A stretch of DNA of 64,000 bases from Pelomonas sp. BJYL3 (GCF_027257975.1 NZ_JANZKX010000007.1:124001-188000); one strand, 5' to 3'; shown: positions 1 to 8,357, counted from the first letter of the stretch. Notes: generated from the letters alone by a model not told the origin. Numbers and translations: made by a program.

Positions 1-249
1 ATCGCGGGCTGGAACTGGGTGATCGATTGGGCGGGCTACCGCAGCCGTTTGCTGCGGAAATTCCTGCAGGCGCCTGCCACGCTGCTCGTGCGGGACGGCC
101 AGGTGCTGCAGGCCAGCCTGCGGCGCGAGCTGATCACGCGGGACGAACTGATGGGGGCCTTGCATCGCGAAGGCCTTACTCAGCTGAACGAGGTGGCGCG
201 CGCCTGGATGGAGAGCGACGGCTCCATCACCGTCGTGCCGCGCGACTGA
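1..249 (+). CDS. YetF/DUF421-family membrane protein, C-terminal fragment
   Basis: The reading frame is open from the first base of the window, so the 5' end is missing; 82 residues remain. The visible part carries the soluble C-terminal half typical of DUF421/YetF proteins: a hydrophobic lead-in, then a pattern in which a stored value (LLVRDGQVL) is followed by RRELITRDELMGALHREG and a final strand SITVVPRD. Family members have two or three membrane helices at the N-terminus, which would lie to the left of this window. The in-frame GTG at 19 is internal to the domain and is not taken as the start. No enzymatic role is known for the family. Confidence 0.75.
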   Translation: MAGWNWVIDWAGYRSRLLRKFLQAPATLLVRDGQVLQASLRRELITRDELMGALHREGLTQLNEVARAWMESDGSITVVPRD

Positions 250-287
250 GGCCTTCCGGCCTTCGCCGCGCGGCCCACGGCCTCAGA

Positions 288-749
288 TCAGGCCCGGTGC
301 TCGGTGGCGCGGGCTTCGTCGCGCAGGCGCCGGACCTGATCATGGTTGCGCTGCACGCCGTTCATCTGGCGTTGGACCACCAGCAGCACGTCCGCCGGCA
401 GGTCCTGCTGCAGGGCCTTGCGGTAGCGGGCCACGGCGGCGTCCTCGCCGCGTTCGCATTCCTCCAGCATGGCCACGTCGCTGTAGCCGGCCAGGGTGCC
501 CTTGACGCTCACCCAGCCGCGGTGCATGGCGCCGCTGACGCTGCCTTCGTCCTCCGCCTTGCCGCCGTACTGGCGCACCAGCTGCTGAAGCTCCAGGGCG
601 GCTTCTCGGCATTCCAGGGCCCGTGCCGCGAAGATCTGGCGGATGCTGGCGCTGCGCACATGCTCGGCGCTGGCGGTGAAGCCGTACTCGCCGTCCTTGC
701 AGGTCTCGATCAGGTTGTTGAGCGTGTCGACGACATCGTCCTTTTCCAT
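288..749 (-). CDS. DUF2383 (PA2169-like) four-helix bundle protein
   Basis: A 153-residue, all-helical, cysteine-poor protein starting MEKDDVVDTLNNLIETCKDG, the usual opening of the PA2169/DUF2383 family, which has a ferritin-like four-helix fold. A second half with ERGEDAAVARYRKAL and ends in charged helix matches the family. The ATG at 749 is preceded by GGAGG at good spacing, which decides it over a longer in-frame extension. Function is unknown; relatives are general-stress proteins in other bacteria. A perfect sigma-54-type site lies at 810-823 on the same strand, giving a leader of about 50 bases. The gene is transcribed separately from the kinase behind it. Confidence 0.8.
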   Translation of the reverse strand: MEKDDVVDTLNNLIETCKDGEYGFTASAEHVRSASIRQIFAARALECREAALELQQLVRQYGGKAEDEGSVSGAMHRGWVSVKGTLAGYSDVAMLEECERGEDAAVARYRKALQQDLPADVLLVVQRQMNGVQRNHDQVRRLRDEARATEHRA

Positions 750-809
750 GGCTGTGCCTCCGAAAGTAGTGACTCGGCGCCGGCGGGTGCCGGCGCTCGC
801 AGCGAGGCA

Positions 810-823
810 GCAAGCCTTGTGCC
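810..823 (-). promoter_or_regulatory. Predicted sigma-54 (-24/-12) promoter of the DUF2383 gene
   Basis: On the minus strand this reads GGCACAAGGCTTGC, an exact GGCAC-N5-TTGC with ten bases between GG and GC. The expected start of transcription, near 798, is about 50 bases before the ATG at 749. The site lies between the end of the kinase gene (853) and DUF2383. Confidence 0.65.
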
Positions 824-852
824 CGGTCCCCGCGTGCACCCCTCAGGTGCCC

Positions 853-3189
853 TCAGTCCCGTGTGGCCTGGGGCCCGCTGATGGCGCGACGCAGGGCGTC
901 CAGCAGCTGGGCGGGGGAGCAGGGCTTGCGCAGCACGATCAGCGTGGGGTCGTCGGTGACGGGCGTCGCGCTGTAGCCGCTGATCAGCACGGCGGGCAGC
1001 TCCGGCCGCATGGCGCGCAGGGCCTTGACCAGCGTGAGGCCGTCCATGCGGCCGGGCATCATCACGTCGGACAGCACAACGTCGATGCCCGCGCCGGTGC
1101 CGAAGCGCCGCAGGGCCTCGTCGGCGTCGTAGACGCACAGCACCTGGCAGGAGAAGGAGCGCAGCAGCGTGGCCGTGACCCGGCTGAGCTCCTCGTTGTC
1201 CTCGACCAGCATCACCCGGGCGCCCGCCAGGCTGCTGGTGGCACCGGCCTCGGCGCCGGCCTCTGCCGGCGCGCGCGTCTGGCTGGCCGGCAGCAGCAGG
1301 CTGACGACGGTGCCACCTTCCGGCGGGCAGTGGATGCGCGCCGTGCCGCCGGCCTGCACGCAGAAGCCCAGCACCTGACTCAGGCCCAGCCCCGTCGCGC
1401 GGCCGACGGGCTTGCTGGTGAAGAAGGGCTCGAAGACGCGGGGCAGGATGTCCGGCGGGATGCCCGGGCCGTCGTCCGCCACCTTGATCAGCACATAGGC
1501 GCCCGGCGCGAGTCCGGCCAGCTCGTCCTCGCGGGCATTGCGCAGGCTGAAGTGCACCTTGCCCGCGCCGTTGAGGGCGTCCCTCGCATTCAGGGCGATG
1601 TTGATCAGGGCCAGCTCCAGCTCTGCCGGGTCTGCCGTCACCAGGCGCACGCCGGGCTGGAGGTCCATGCTCAGGCTGACGCGCTTGCCCAGCACGGTGC
1701 TCAGCAGCGCCTCGAGGTCCTTCAGCGTGCTGGCCAGGTCCAGGGACTGCGGATGGACGGCCTGCTGCCCTGCAAAGCGCAGCAGGTGCTGGGTCAGGCG
1801 GCTGCCGACCTCCACCGAGCGCCGGATGGCGCTCAGCGGTACCTGCAGCGCCTCGTTGTGAACATGACGCTGGATGAGGTGGGCGCTGTTGCTGATGACG
1901 CCCAGCAGGTTGTTGAAGTCATGGGCGACGCCGCCGGTCAGCCGCCCCAGGGCGGCGATGCGCTGGCTGCGCGAGCTGAGCTGCTCGGTCTCCCGCGTGC
2001 GCTCCACGGCCTCGTTGACCCGCTGCTCCAGCTCGCTGCGGGAGCGCCGCATGGCCTCGCTGGCGTTGACCAGGGCGCGCGAGACGTAGTCCCATTCCTC
2101 GATCCCCGTGGGCTGCTGGCGCAACGGCCCGCCCGTCTGCAGGGTTTGCGCCATGGAGGTCAGATCGTCCAGGGGCCGCGCGATGCGCCGGCTGAGCCAC
2201 AGCGCGCCGGCCAGGCCCATGGCGAGCAGGACCATGGCGCCCAGCAGCACGGGCAGCAGGGACTGCAGCTGACCGCCGGCCAGGCGCTCGCGTGGGGCGG
2301 TGATGATGAAGCTCCAGCCCTGCGAGGAGGTGCTGAAGTAGGTCAGCACCGCCTGCCCGTTGGGGTTGCGGCCCTGCAGCAGCGCCTCGTCATGGGCCTG
2401 CATCAGGGCGCTCAGGGCAGGCCAGGCCGCCGGCTCGGTGAGGGCGGGGCCGCCCGAGGAACTGGCCACGATATGGCCGCGCCCGTCCAGCACGGCAGCG
2501 GTCCAGTCCGGCGGGAGGTCCTGATGGTTGATCAGGCGCTGCAGTTCCAGGGGCACGATCGTGACCTCCAGGTTCGCCAGCACATGCCCGCGCCGCTCCA
2601 CCGGCTGCACCAGCGAGGCGTGAGACGGGATGCCATGGCGGCCCGGTTCCAGCGAGCCGACCATGGGCCGGTTCGCCAGCGGCGGCGCGCCGGGCTCGCG
2701 CGGGCGGCGCGAGGAGAGGGGCTCCTCACCGGTCGAGGGCGCAAGGCGGGTGCTGAAGAGGACCTCGTCCGGCGTGCTCAGCACCACCCAGCCGTCCAGG
2801 CCCTGCACGGCGCGTCGGGCCTGGGTTTCCAGCAGCTGAAGCTGGGCGGGCTCGATGTCGGGCAGCGTGTCCAGGGTCCGCGCCAGGGCCAGCACGCGGG
2901 CGATGGCCGCGCGCTGGGCCAGCTCGCGGTCCACCACCATGGACAGGGCGCGGGCATCGTCCCGCAGATGGCGCACCAGGCGCTCCTCGCCGGCCCGCCA
3001 CGCCGCCCAAAGGGCCGCCAGGGTGCCGGGCAGCACCACCGCAAGCACCAGCATGACCAGGCGCGTGCGCACCGACATGGTCAGCCGTGGCGCGTGCTCG
3101 CGCAGCCGGGCGCCCCAATGCCGCAAGCGCTGCCAGCCCGAGGAATCGTGGGCGGCAGGTGGGGGCTCCACTTCATCGCGTTCCAGCAT
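853..3189 (-). CDS. Membrane hybrid sensor histidine kinase with C-terminal receiver
   Basis: A 778-residue hybrid kinase. One membrane helix at about residues 43-64 is followed by a long extracytoplasmic sensor region, a second helix at about 308-330, HAMP, a HisKA domain whose H-box GGVAHDFNN places the phosphorylated histidine at about H423, a HATPase_c domain with DDGPGIP and ATGLGL motifs, and a receiver domain with phosphoacceptor D708 in LSDVMMPG. No DNA-binding output domain is present, so a further partner must exist. The ATG at 3189 is chosen; its ribosome site is weak and an ATG about 37 codons later is possible. It lies 35 bases behind the AI-2E-type transporter and probably shares the BON-transporter-kinase transcript. 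Confidence 0.85.
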   Translation of the reverse strand: MLERDEVEPPPAAHDSSGWQRLRHWGARLREHAPRLTMSVRTRLVMLVLAVVLPGTLAALWAAWRAGEERLVRHLRDDARALSMVVDRELAQRAAIARVLALARTLDTLPDIEPAQLQLLETQARRAVQGLDGWVVLSTPDEVLFSTRLAPSTGEEPLSSRRPREPGAPPLANRPMVGSLEPGRHGIPSHASLVQPVERRGHVLANLEVTIVPLELQRLINHQDLPPDWTAAVLDGRGHIVASSSGGPALTEPAAWPALSALMQAHDEALLQGRNPNGQAVLTYFSTSSQGWSFIITAPRERLAGGQLQSLLPVLLGAMVLLAMGLAGALWLSRRIARPLDDLTSMAQTLQTGGPLRQQPTGIEEWDYVSRALVNASEAMRRSRSELEQRVNEAVERTRETEQLSSRSQRIAALGRLTGGVAHDFNNLLGVISNSAHLIQRHVHNEALQVPLSAIRRSVEVGSRLTQHLLRFAGQQAVHPQSLDLASTLKDLEALLSTVLGKRVSLSMDLQPGVRLVTADPAELELALINIALNARDALNGAGKVHFSLRNAREDELAGLAPGAYVLIKVADDGPGIPPDILPRVFEPFFTSKPVGRATGLGLSQVLGFCVQAGGTARIHCPPEGGTVVSLLLPASQTRAPAEAGAEAGATSSLAGARVMLVEDNEELSRVTATLLRSFSCQVLCVYDADEALRRFGTGAGIDVVLSDVMMPGRMDGLTLVKALRAMRPELPAVLISGYSATPVTDDPTLIVLRKPCSPAQLLDALRRAISGPQATRD

Positions 3190-3224
3190 GGGTCGACATC
3201 CAACACGGCAGACACCGCCCCCCG

Positions 3225-4361
3225 TCAGCCCGGAACCTTGGGCAAGGAGCGACCAGGTCCCAGCAGGCTGCGCAGGCTCGCGCAAGGCCGGCTGCTGGCA
3301 GAGAGGTAGAGGGCAATGACACGCAGTTTACGGTTGCGCCGGCAAACGCAGCGAAGGCAGATCAGCAGGGGCACGGCAATCAGGGCGCCTGCCAGGCCCC
3401 ACAGCCAAGCCCACAGCAGCACCGACAGGAACACCGAGAGCGGATTGATGGCCAACCGGCTGCCGATCAGCCAGGGGCTGACCAGATTGCTCTCGATGGC
3501 ATGGATGGACAGGAAGGCTGCCGCCGGCAGCAGCAGCTGCAGGCCCTGCGCATCGGTCATGGCGCCGGCCAGGGCGAGGGCCGCGGCGGCGACCCACGGC
3601 CCGATGTAGGGGATGAAGTTCAGCAGGGCCGCGGCCACGCCCCACAGGCCCGGGTTGGGCAGCTCCAGCAGGCTCAGGGCCAGGGCGGTGGCGAGGCCCA
3701 CGCCGAGATTGATCAGGCTGAGGGTCAGCACATAGCGCGAGAGGTCCCGCTGCACGGCGCGCAGCCCGCCCAGCACCACGGCTCGCAGGCGGGGACGTGG
3801 CGGGAGGACCTCGATGCAGCGCGACAGCAGCCAGTGCTCGGAGGCCAGGAGGAAGTAGAGCAGGATCACGGTCGACGCCGCCGAGAGCGTGAAGCGCACC
3901 CCTTCCGTGAGAAGCGAGCCGGTGAGCGCGACGCCCTCGCTGGCCAGCCGGGCCTTGACGGAGTCCGTCGCCTCGACGGCGCCCTGGGCCCGGCCGCTGC
4001 CGCTGCGCAGGCCGGGAAACTCGCCCCGCCAGCGGTCGATGCGTGAGAGCACGCTGCCCAGTGCGCGGGGGGCGCGCTCCCACCACTGGGCCGCGGGCTC
4101 GGCCAGCAGCGCCGCCACCGTACCGCCGGTGCCCAGCAGGGCCCCCACGAGCAGCGCGGCGCCCAGGGTCTCGGGAATGCCGTGCCGCCGCAGCCGCCGC
4201 ACCGCCGGCGTCAGCACAAAGGCCAGCATCAGCGCGATCACCACCGGCACCAGCAGCGAGCGCGCTTCCCGCAGCAGGAAGAGCAGGGCGATGACGAACA
4301 ACCCCCCGATCGCCCATGCATTGCGCATGACGATCCAGGACGCGAGGCGTTCCGCGGGCAC
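3225..4361 (-). CDS. AI-2E family (PerM-like) transporter
   Basis: A 378-residue membrane protein with a paired N-terminal hydrophobic segment, a central soluble stretch, and a C-terminal block of hydrophobic helices containing LNFIPYIGPWVAA and the SNLVSPWLIGSRLAINP motif diagnostic of the AI-2E exporter/PerM superfamily. Substrates differ within the family (autoinducer-2, sodium/proton exchange, unknown), so none is assigned. GTG at 4361 follows an AGGA at seven bases; an ATG at 4328 is the alternative. It lies between the BON lipoprotein gene (36 bases upstream) and the hybrid kinase, and is probably co-transcribed with both. Confidence 0.8.
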   Translation of the reverse strand: MPAERLASWIVMRNAWAIGGLFVIALLFLLREARSLLVPVVIALMLAFVLTPAVRRLRRHGIPETLGAALLVGALLGTGGTVAALLAEPAAQWWERAPRALGSVLSRIDRWRGEFPGLRSGSGRAQGAVEATDSVKARLASEGVALTGSLLTEGVRFTLSAASTVILLYFLLASEHWLLSRCIEVLPPRPRLRAVVLGGLRAVQRDLSRYVLTLSLINLGVGLATALALSLLELPNPGLWGVAAALLNFIPYIGPWVAAAALALAGAMTDAQGLQLLLPAAAFLSIHAIESNLVSPWLIGSRLAINPLSVFLSVLLWAWLWGLAGALIAVPLLICLRCVCRRNRKLRVIALYLSASSRPCASLRSLLGPGRSLPKVPG

Positions 4362-4397
4362 CCAGGTTTCCTGCTGCAGACCGTTCGCCGCCGGCGC

Positions 4398-4715
4398 CTA
4401 CTTCTGCGGCGCGCTGACGACGATGTTGTTGCGCACGCCCTTCACGTCAGGCACGCCCGCGGCGATGGTGCCGGCATGGTCCTTCTCGGTCTGGCTGGTG
4501 GCGAAGCCCGAAAGCTGGACCGTGCCCTTGAGCGTCTCGACATTGATGCGCATCGCGGCGACCGTCGGGTCTTCCGCCATGCGCGCCTTGACGCGGGTGG
4601 TGATGGTGGCGTCGTCCACATACTGGCCGACGGAGCTTTGACCGCTGGTGACGGCACAACCCTGCAGACCTGCGAAGGAGAGGGCCACGGCTGCGGCAAA
4701 GAGGACATGCTTCAT
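4398..4715 (-). CDS. BON-domain lipoprotein
   Basis: A 105-residue exported lipoprotein. The N-terminal signal MKHVLFAAAVALSFAGLQGC ends in a lipobox with Cys20, followed by one BON domain (DDATITTRVKARM ... VETLKGTVQLSGFA ... GVRNNIVV), the phospholipid-binding module of OsmY and related envelope-stress proteins. It is expected in the periplasm, anchored to the outer membrane. It is first gene of a likely BON, AI-2E transporter, kinase unit. A one-mismatch sigma-54 site at 4768-4781 sits about 53 bases upstream. Confidence 0.85.
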   Translation of the reverse strand: MKHVLFAAAVALSFAGLQGCAVTSGQSSVGQYVDDATITTRVKARMAEDPTVAAMRINVETLKGTVQLSGFATSQTEKDHAGTIAAGVPDVKGVRNNIVVSAPQK

Positions 4716-4767
4716 GTGCTTGCTCCGAAGTGACGGGGTTTGCGGGCAGGGCCCGCTGTCCCTCCGG

Positions 4768-4781
4768 GCAATTGCCGCGCC
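4768..4781 (-). promoter_or_regulatory. Predicted sigma-54 promoter of the BON operon
   Basis: Minus strand GGCGCGGCAATTGC: GGCGC-N5-TTGC, one mismatch to GGCAC. The GG and GC anchors are correctly spaced. Predicted start near 4756, about 41 bases before the ATG at 4715. Confidence 0.5.
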
Positions 4782-5115
4782 TGGCCTGCACCAGCGCTGC
4801 AGCTGGGGTCGCAGCGCGCGCGAAGGAATTGCCGCAAGTCTTGCCGCGAAGGCCCCCGGGATCGGGGGGTGTGGGCGCTGATCGCCCGGGCCAAAGACCC
4901 TGATGGCCGCTTGTACGGCTGCTTACATGCGTCAGGCGGTTCGTGGGCAGGCGCCGCCATGTCCGTGAAATCCCAATGAATTCGCGGTGCTGCGCGAGAA
5001 AGTGCTGCGGGCAAGCGCGCCTCCCAGGCGGCGCACGGACAGCGGGCAGCGGCGGGCCGGCATGCAAGTTGCGAGTCACCGCTCATCCGTTCAATCACGT
5101 CATGGGAGTGCGCAA
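4782..5115. other. Intergenic region upstream of rpoN
   Basis: About 330 bases between the BON promoter and the rpoN start. I see no reading frame with a convincing ribosome site and no clear sigma-54 site directed at rpoN. Short repeats of ATTGCCGCAAG and CTTGCCGCGAAG occur near 4828-4850. A housekeeping promoter for rpoN probably lies here but I cannot point to it. Confidence 0.4.
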
Positions 5116-6561
5116 TTGATCTTCACCGAACTTCGAACCTCGCAGCGTCAGACGCAGACCCTGTCACCGCGCCTGCAGCACGCGGTCCGGCTGCTGCAGA
5201 TGTCCTCGCTGGACTTCAGCGCCATGGTGCACGACATGCTGGGACGCAATCCCTTCCTGGAGACCGCCGAGGGCGCGGACGGCACCGAGGAGACCGAGCT
5301 TCCCCTGGCCCCGCCGCCCGCGGAGCCCACGCCCACGGAGCTGGCCGAAGCGCCGCCGCCGGTGGAGGCCGCCGAAGCCGACCTGGCGGACGACAGGGAA
5401 ATCTGGAATGCCGAGGGCGGCTCCGGCGGCAGCCGCCCGGAGGACGGCGAGTTCGGCGCCCTGGACCTCACGCCCGTCCCCCAGAGCCTCCACGACCATC
5501 TGCGCAGCCAGATCAATGTGCTGAACCTGCCCGAGCGTGACCATGTGCTGGCCTGCATCGTGGCGGAGTCCGTGGACGAAGACGGCTACCTGCGCACCCC
5601 GCTGGAGGAGCTGGCGCCCCTCAGCGGCCTGGAGCCTGCGGCGGACATGGACGAGATGCAGATCGCCCTGAAGCGCGTGCAGTCCCTGGACCCGGCGGGC
5701 GTGGGCGCCCGCACGGTGGCCGAGAGCCTCTGGCTGCAGCTGCCGGGCATCGACTGCGAGCACACCCGCGGCCTGGCGGAATGCATCGTGCGGGACCACA
5801 TCGAGCTGCTGGCCACGCGCGACATGCCGGCCCTGGCCGAACGCCTGGGCGTGACGCCGGCCGAGGCCGAGGCCGTCTGCCTGCGCCTGCGCCGCCTGGA
5901 TCCCCGGCCGGGCTGGCGCTTCAGCAGCTCGCAGGCCGCCTACATCGTGCCGGATGCGCTGACGTCGAAAGTAGGTGGCCAGTGGCGCGTACAGCTGAAC
6001 CCGGCCGTCATCCCGCGGGTGCGCATGAACCAGGTCTATGCCGAGCTGTTCCAGCGTCACCGCCGCCAGGGCGACAGCGAGATGGCCAGCCATCTCCAGG
6101 AGGCGCGCTGGACCCTGCGCAACATCGACCAGCGCTTCGCCACCATCATGGACGTGGCTGCCGCCATCGTGCGCCGCCAGCGCCATTTCCTGGAGTTCGG
6201 CGCCATGGCCATGAAGCCCCTGGGCCTCAAGGAAATTGCTGATGAGGTGGGCATCCACGAGTCCACCGTCTCGCGGGTGACGAACAACAAGTACCTCGCC
6301 ACGCCCAGCGGCGTCTATGAGCTGAAGTACTTCTTCTCCCGCGCCATCGTCAGCAGCAACGGCAGCGCCTGCTCGGGCACGGCCATCCGCGGCCTGATCA
6401 AGGACATCATCGACGCCGAGAATCCCAGCACGCCCTTGTCCGACGCCGACATCACCCGGCTGCTGGCCCGCCAGGGCCTGGTGGTGGCGCGGCGCACGGT
6501 GACCAAGTACCGGCAGATGCTGAAGATCGACGCGGTGGAACGGCGCCGCCAGCATGCCTGA
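5116..6561 (+). CDS. rpoN: RNA polymerase sigma-54 factor (RpoN paralogue)
   Basis: A 481-residue sigma-54. Region I is present (SPRLQHAVRLLQMSSLDF, the glutamine/leucine-rich segment that contacts activators), then an acidic, proline-rich region II (about residues 55-115), a core-binding region, the helix-turn-helix (LKEIADEVGIHESTVSRVT, near 370-390) and the RpoN box ARRTVTKYRQ at 458-467, which differs from the usual ARRTVAKYRE. TTG at 5116 is chosen because GGGAG lies seven bases before it and because region I then begins as in the family; an ATG at 5062 has no ribosome site. The usual neighbours (lptA, lptB, hpf) are absent, so this is likely a second sigma-54 gene. Confidence 0.9.
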   Translation: MIFTELRTSQRQTQTLSPRLQHAVRLLQMSSLDFSAMVHDMLGRNPFLETAEGADGTEETELPLAPPPAEPTPTELAEAPPPVEAAEADLADDREIWNAEGGSGGSRPEDGEFGALDLTPVPQSLHDHLRSQINVLNLPERDHVLACIVAESVDEDGYLRTPLEELAPLSGLEPAADMDEMQIALKRVQSLDPAGVGARTVAESLWLQLPGIDCEHTRGLAECIVRDHIELLATRDMPALAERLGVTPAEAEAVCLRLRRLDPRPGWRFSSSQAAYIVPDALTSKVGGQWRVQLNPAVIPRVRMNQVYAELFQRHRRQGDSEMASHLQEARWTLRNIDQRFATIMDVAAAIVRRQRHFLEFGAMAMKPLGLKEIADEVGIHESTVSRVTNNKYLATPSGVYELKYFFSRAIVSSNGSACSGTAIRGLIKDIIDAENPSTPLSDADITRLLARQGLVVARRTVTKYRQMLKIDAVERRRQHA

Positions 6562-6594
6562 ATCGCGCGTCCCCGGGCGCCCTCGGTGGTGCGC

Positions 6595-6963
6595 TCAGCG
6601 GCGCCCAGGAGCGGCCCCCGGGGGAGGGGGCGGACCGGCCGCGGGGTCCATCAGTTCCTTGCGCCGCTGGGCATCGAGGCCGGGGGTGGCGTGCAGGTCG
6701 GTGTCCACCTGGCCCTGGGCGAGGTCGGCCGCGGCCTGGCCCATCACCTCGCGCTGGCGCTCGCCCGCCGCTCCGCTGCCGTGCGGCGCCGTCGAGGCAC
6801 TGCCGCTGGACTCGTCCCGCTCATGGGGCAGGGCCAGGTCGTGATCGTCGGGAGGCAGCGGCGAGCCGGGCGCCACGGGGCCGTGGTCCAGTCCATCGCT
6901 GGGTTTGCCGGGCCGATGCGGACGGTCCCCCGGGCGGCGCTCATGTGATCGTTTCGAGTCCAT
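6595..6963 (-). CDS. Small disordered hydrophilic protein
   Basis: A 122-residue protein rich in His, Arg, Asp, Gly and Pro, without hydrophobic segments. The N-terminal half (MDSKRSHERRPGDRPHRPGK, then SDGLDHGPVAPGS) looks disordered; a short helical stretch follows (ERQREVMGQAAADLAQGQVD) and the C-terminus is polyproline. I do not recognise a family. The ATG at 6963 has AAGGA at good spacing, and a sigma-54-like site sits 49 bases upstream, which supports it as a real gene. It ends 33 bases from the convergent rpoN stop. Confidence 0.6.
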   Translation of the reverse strand: MDSKRSHERRPGDRPHRPGKPSDGLDHGPVAPGSPLPPDDHDLALPHERDESSGSASTAPHGSGAAGERQREVMGQAAADLAQGQVDTDLHATPGLDAQRRKELMDPAAGPPPPPGAAPGRR

Positions 6964-7011
6964 CTCTTGTCCTTCGTTCAGGGCCACGGCACGGCGCCGT
7001 CCGTGCTGCGG

Positions 7012-7025
7012 GCAAGGCGTGCGCC
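7012..7025 (-). promoter_or_regulatory. Predicted sigma-54 promoter of the 122-residue protein gene
   Basis: Minus strand GGCGCACGCCTTGC, one mismatch to GGCAC-N5-TTGC. Predicted start near 7000, about 37 bases before the ATG at 6963. It lies back to back with the site at 7029-7042. Confidence 0.5.
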
Positions 7026-7028
7026 CAG

Positions 7029-7042
7029 GGCACACGGTTTGC
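7029..7042 (+). promoter_or_regulatory. Predicted sigma-54 promoter of the small lipoprotein gene
   Basis: Plus strand GGCACACGGTTTGC, an exact GGCAC-N5-TTGC. Predicted start near 7054, about 67 bases before the ATG at 7121. Only three bases separate it from the divergent site at 7012-7025. Confidence 0.65.
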
Positions 7043-7120
7043 TCCGCAAGGGTCGACGGCACCGCGCCACGACCGGCCGCGGCGCCTGATGATGAGGCCC
7101 ACAACCCAGGAGTTATAGCG

Positions 7121-7315
7121 ATGATGATTCCCCCCCCGACTCACCGATCCAAGGCCGTGCTGCTGTGCGCGGCGGCCCTGCTGTGCCTGTCCGCCTGCGA
7201 GCGGCGCAATGACGTCCCGGCACCGGACACGGGCCGCACGAGCACCCAGCCCGACCTGCAGGCCTCCGCCCCGTTGCCGCAGACGCCGGCCTCCTCGGCC
7301 AGCTCGGTGCCCTGA
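7121..7315 (+). CDS. Small lipoprotein
   Basis: A 64-residue precursor. A short charged start is followed by a hydrophobic signal (AVLLCAAALLCLSAC) ending in a lipobox LSAC, then a 35-residue Ser/Thr/Pro/Ala-rich tail with no recognisable domain. AGGAG stands before the ATG. The family is unknown; such peptides are common in the envelope of beta-proteobacteria. A perfect sigma-54 site lies upstream and a strong hairpin terminator follows, so it is likely a single-gene unit. Confidence 0.65.
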   Translation: MMIPPPTHRSKAVLLCAAALLCLSACERRNDVPAPDTGRTSTQPDLQASAPLPQTPASSASSVP

Positions 7316-7343
7316 GCGGGGCGCCGGCCGGACGCCACCGTCA

Positions 7344-7377
7344 AGAAGAAGGGGCGACCTCGGTCGCCCCTTCTTCT
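7344..7377. terminator. Strong inverted-repeat terminator
   Basis: A 16-base-pair stem (AGAAGAAGGGGCGACC with its complement) around a two-base centre. The flanks are A-rich on one side and T-rich on the other, so it can end transcription from the lipoprotein gene on the plus strand and from the PRC-barrel gene on the minus strand. Confidence 0.8.
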
Positions 7378-7426
7378 GCCCGGCCCAGGCCTGAGGCCGG
7401 GCCGGTGTCTCCCTGAGCCGGGTGCG

Positions 7427-8284
7427 TCAGCGCGTGGCCGCGCCCAGCCGGTCCAGCGTGGCATCCACCTGGCGGCGGTAGTTGGGATCGTTGACATCGG
7501 GCCACTGCTTCTTCTCGAAGCCCTGCTTGGCGTCCAGCTGCTCGCGCGGCACCAGCAGGACCAGGTCGGCCTTGGTGTCCGCCGGGAAGCGCAGAGACTT
7601 CATCGGCAGCGTCAGCAGGCGGTCGTTCATGTTCCAGGAGCGGTCGAAGTCCAGCACGGCGTAGCGCAGGCGGCCCGTGGCCATGGACACCACCAGGTCC
7701 TTGATCTCGCCGGCGTTCTTGCCGTTGCTGTCGTCGACGTTCTTGTCCATCAGTTGGCTGGCGCGCAGCAGGTGCGCATTGGGCTTGGGCATGATGCGAG
7801 CGCCGGGGCCGAAGTGGCGCTCGATCGAGCTGTTGTAGTCCGGCGAGGTCCAGTCCGGCCAGTGCTTGCGCTCGAAGCCGGGGGCGCGGCGCAGGCGTTC
7901 CTTGTCCACGTCCAGCACCAGCTCGTCGCGGTCCATGGAATGGCGGAACACCGTCAGGGGGTAGGCGAAGAGCTTGTCGCCCAGCCCCAGAAAGCCGCCG
8001 AAGGACAGGATGGCGTAGTGAATGACTTCGTTGTTGACGTCAATGATGAGGTCATTGATTTCCCCGAGCTTTTCTCCCTGCGGATTGCGCACGTCCTTGC
8101 CGATCAGCTGGCTGACGCGCGCATCGCGCGATGTCGCCTGGGCGACCTGCCGGGTGGCGGTGGGGCTGCTGGGCGGGGTGGCGGTCTGGGCTTGGCTCGT
8201 CAGGGCGGCCAGGCCCAGCAGGGTCGCGATCCACAGGGGGCGCAAGCTCGGTTGGCCGTGGGCTCGTTGAAATTTGTCGTGCAT
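7427..8284 (-). CDS. Exported protein with two PRC-barrel domains
   Basis: A 285-residue protein. The start MHDKFQRAHGQPSLRPLWIA leads into a signal peptide (WIATLLGLAALTSQAQ) and a mature chain with two PRC-barrel repeats, each opening with a form of SQLIGKDVRNPQGEKLGEI / SQLMDKNVDDSNGKNAGEI and each ending in a motif GFExKxWPD. PRC-barrel proteins bind partners or sense conditions rather than catalyse; exported forms are common among stress genes. The ATG at 8284 has GGAG upstream. A perfect sigma-54 site lies at 8344-8357. It is transcribed alone toward the shared terminator. Confidence 0.85.
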   Translation of the reverse strand: MHDKFQRAHGQPSLRPLWIATLLGLAALTSQAQTATPPSSPTATRQVAQATSRDARVSQLIGKDVRNPQGEKLGEINDLIIDVNNEVIHYAILSFGGFLGLGDKLFAYPLTVFRHSMDRDELVLDVDKERLRRAPGFERKHWPDWTSPDYNSSIERHFGPGARIMPKPNAHLLRASQLMDKNVDDSNGKNAGEIKDLVVSMATGRLRYAVLDFDRSWNMNDRLLTLPMKSLRFPADTKADLVLLVPREQLDAKQGFEKKQWPDVNDPNYRRQVDATLDRLGAATR

Positions 8285-8343
8285 GGAGGGCTCCGAAGTT
8301 GAGGGGCTTGATCGGCAGACGGGCTGCCGCTCACCCGGTTCAG

Positions 8344-8357
8344 GCAAGCCCCGTGCC
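8344..8357 (-). promoter_or_regulatory. Predicted sigma-54 promoter of the PRC-barrel gene
   Basis: Minus strand GGCACGGGGCTTGC, an exact GGCAC-N5-TTGC, in the short gap behind the CBS gene. Predicted start near 8332, about 48 bases before the ATG at 8284. Confidence 0.65.

Noticed and set aside
643-3309. Long plus-strand frame antisense to the hybrid kinase
   Set aside because: The translation is Gln/His/Arg/Ala-rich with no domain, typical of antisense frames at high GC; the minus-strand kinase is complete.
6575-6606. GGGCGCC inverted repeat between rpoN and the 122-residue gene
   Set aside because: The stem is seven base pairs with an 18-base loop and no T tract, too weak to call a terminator.
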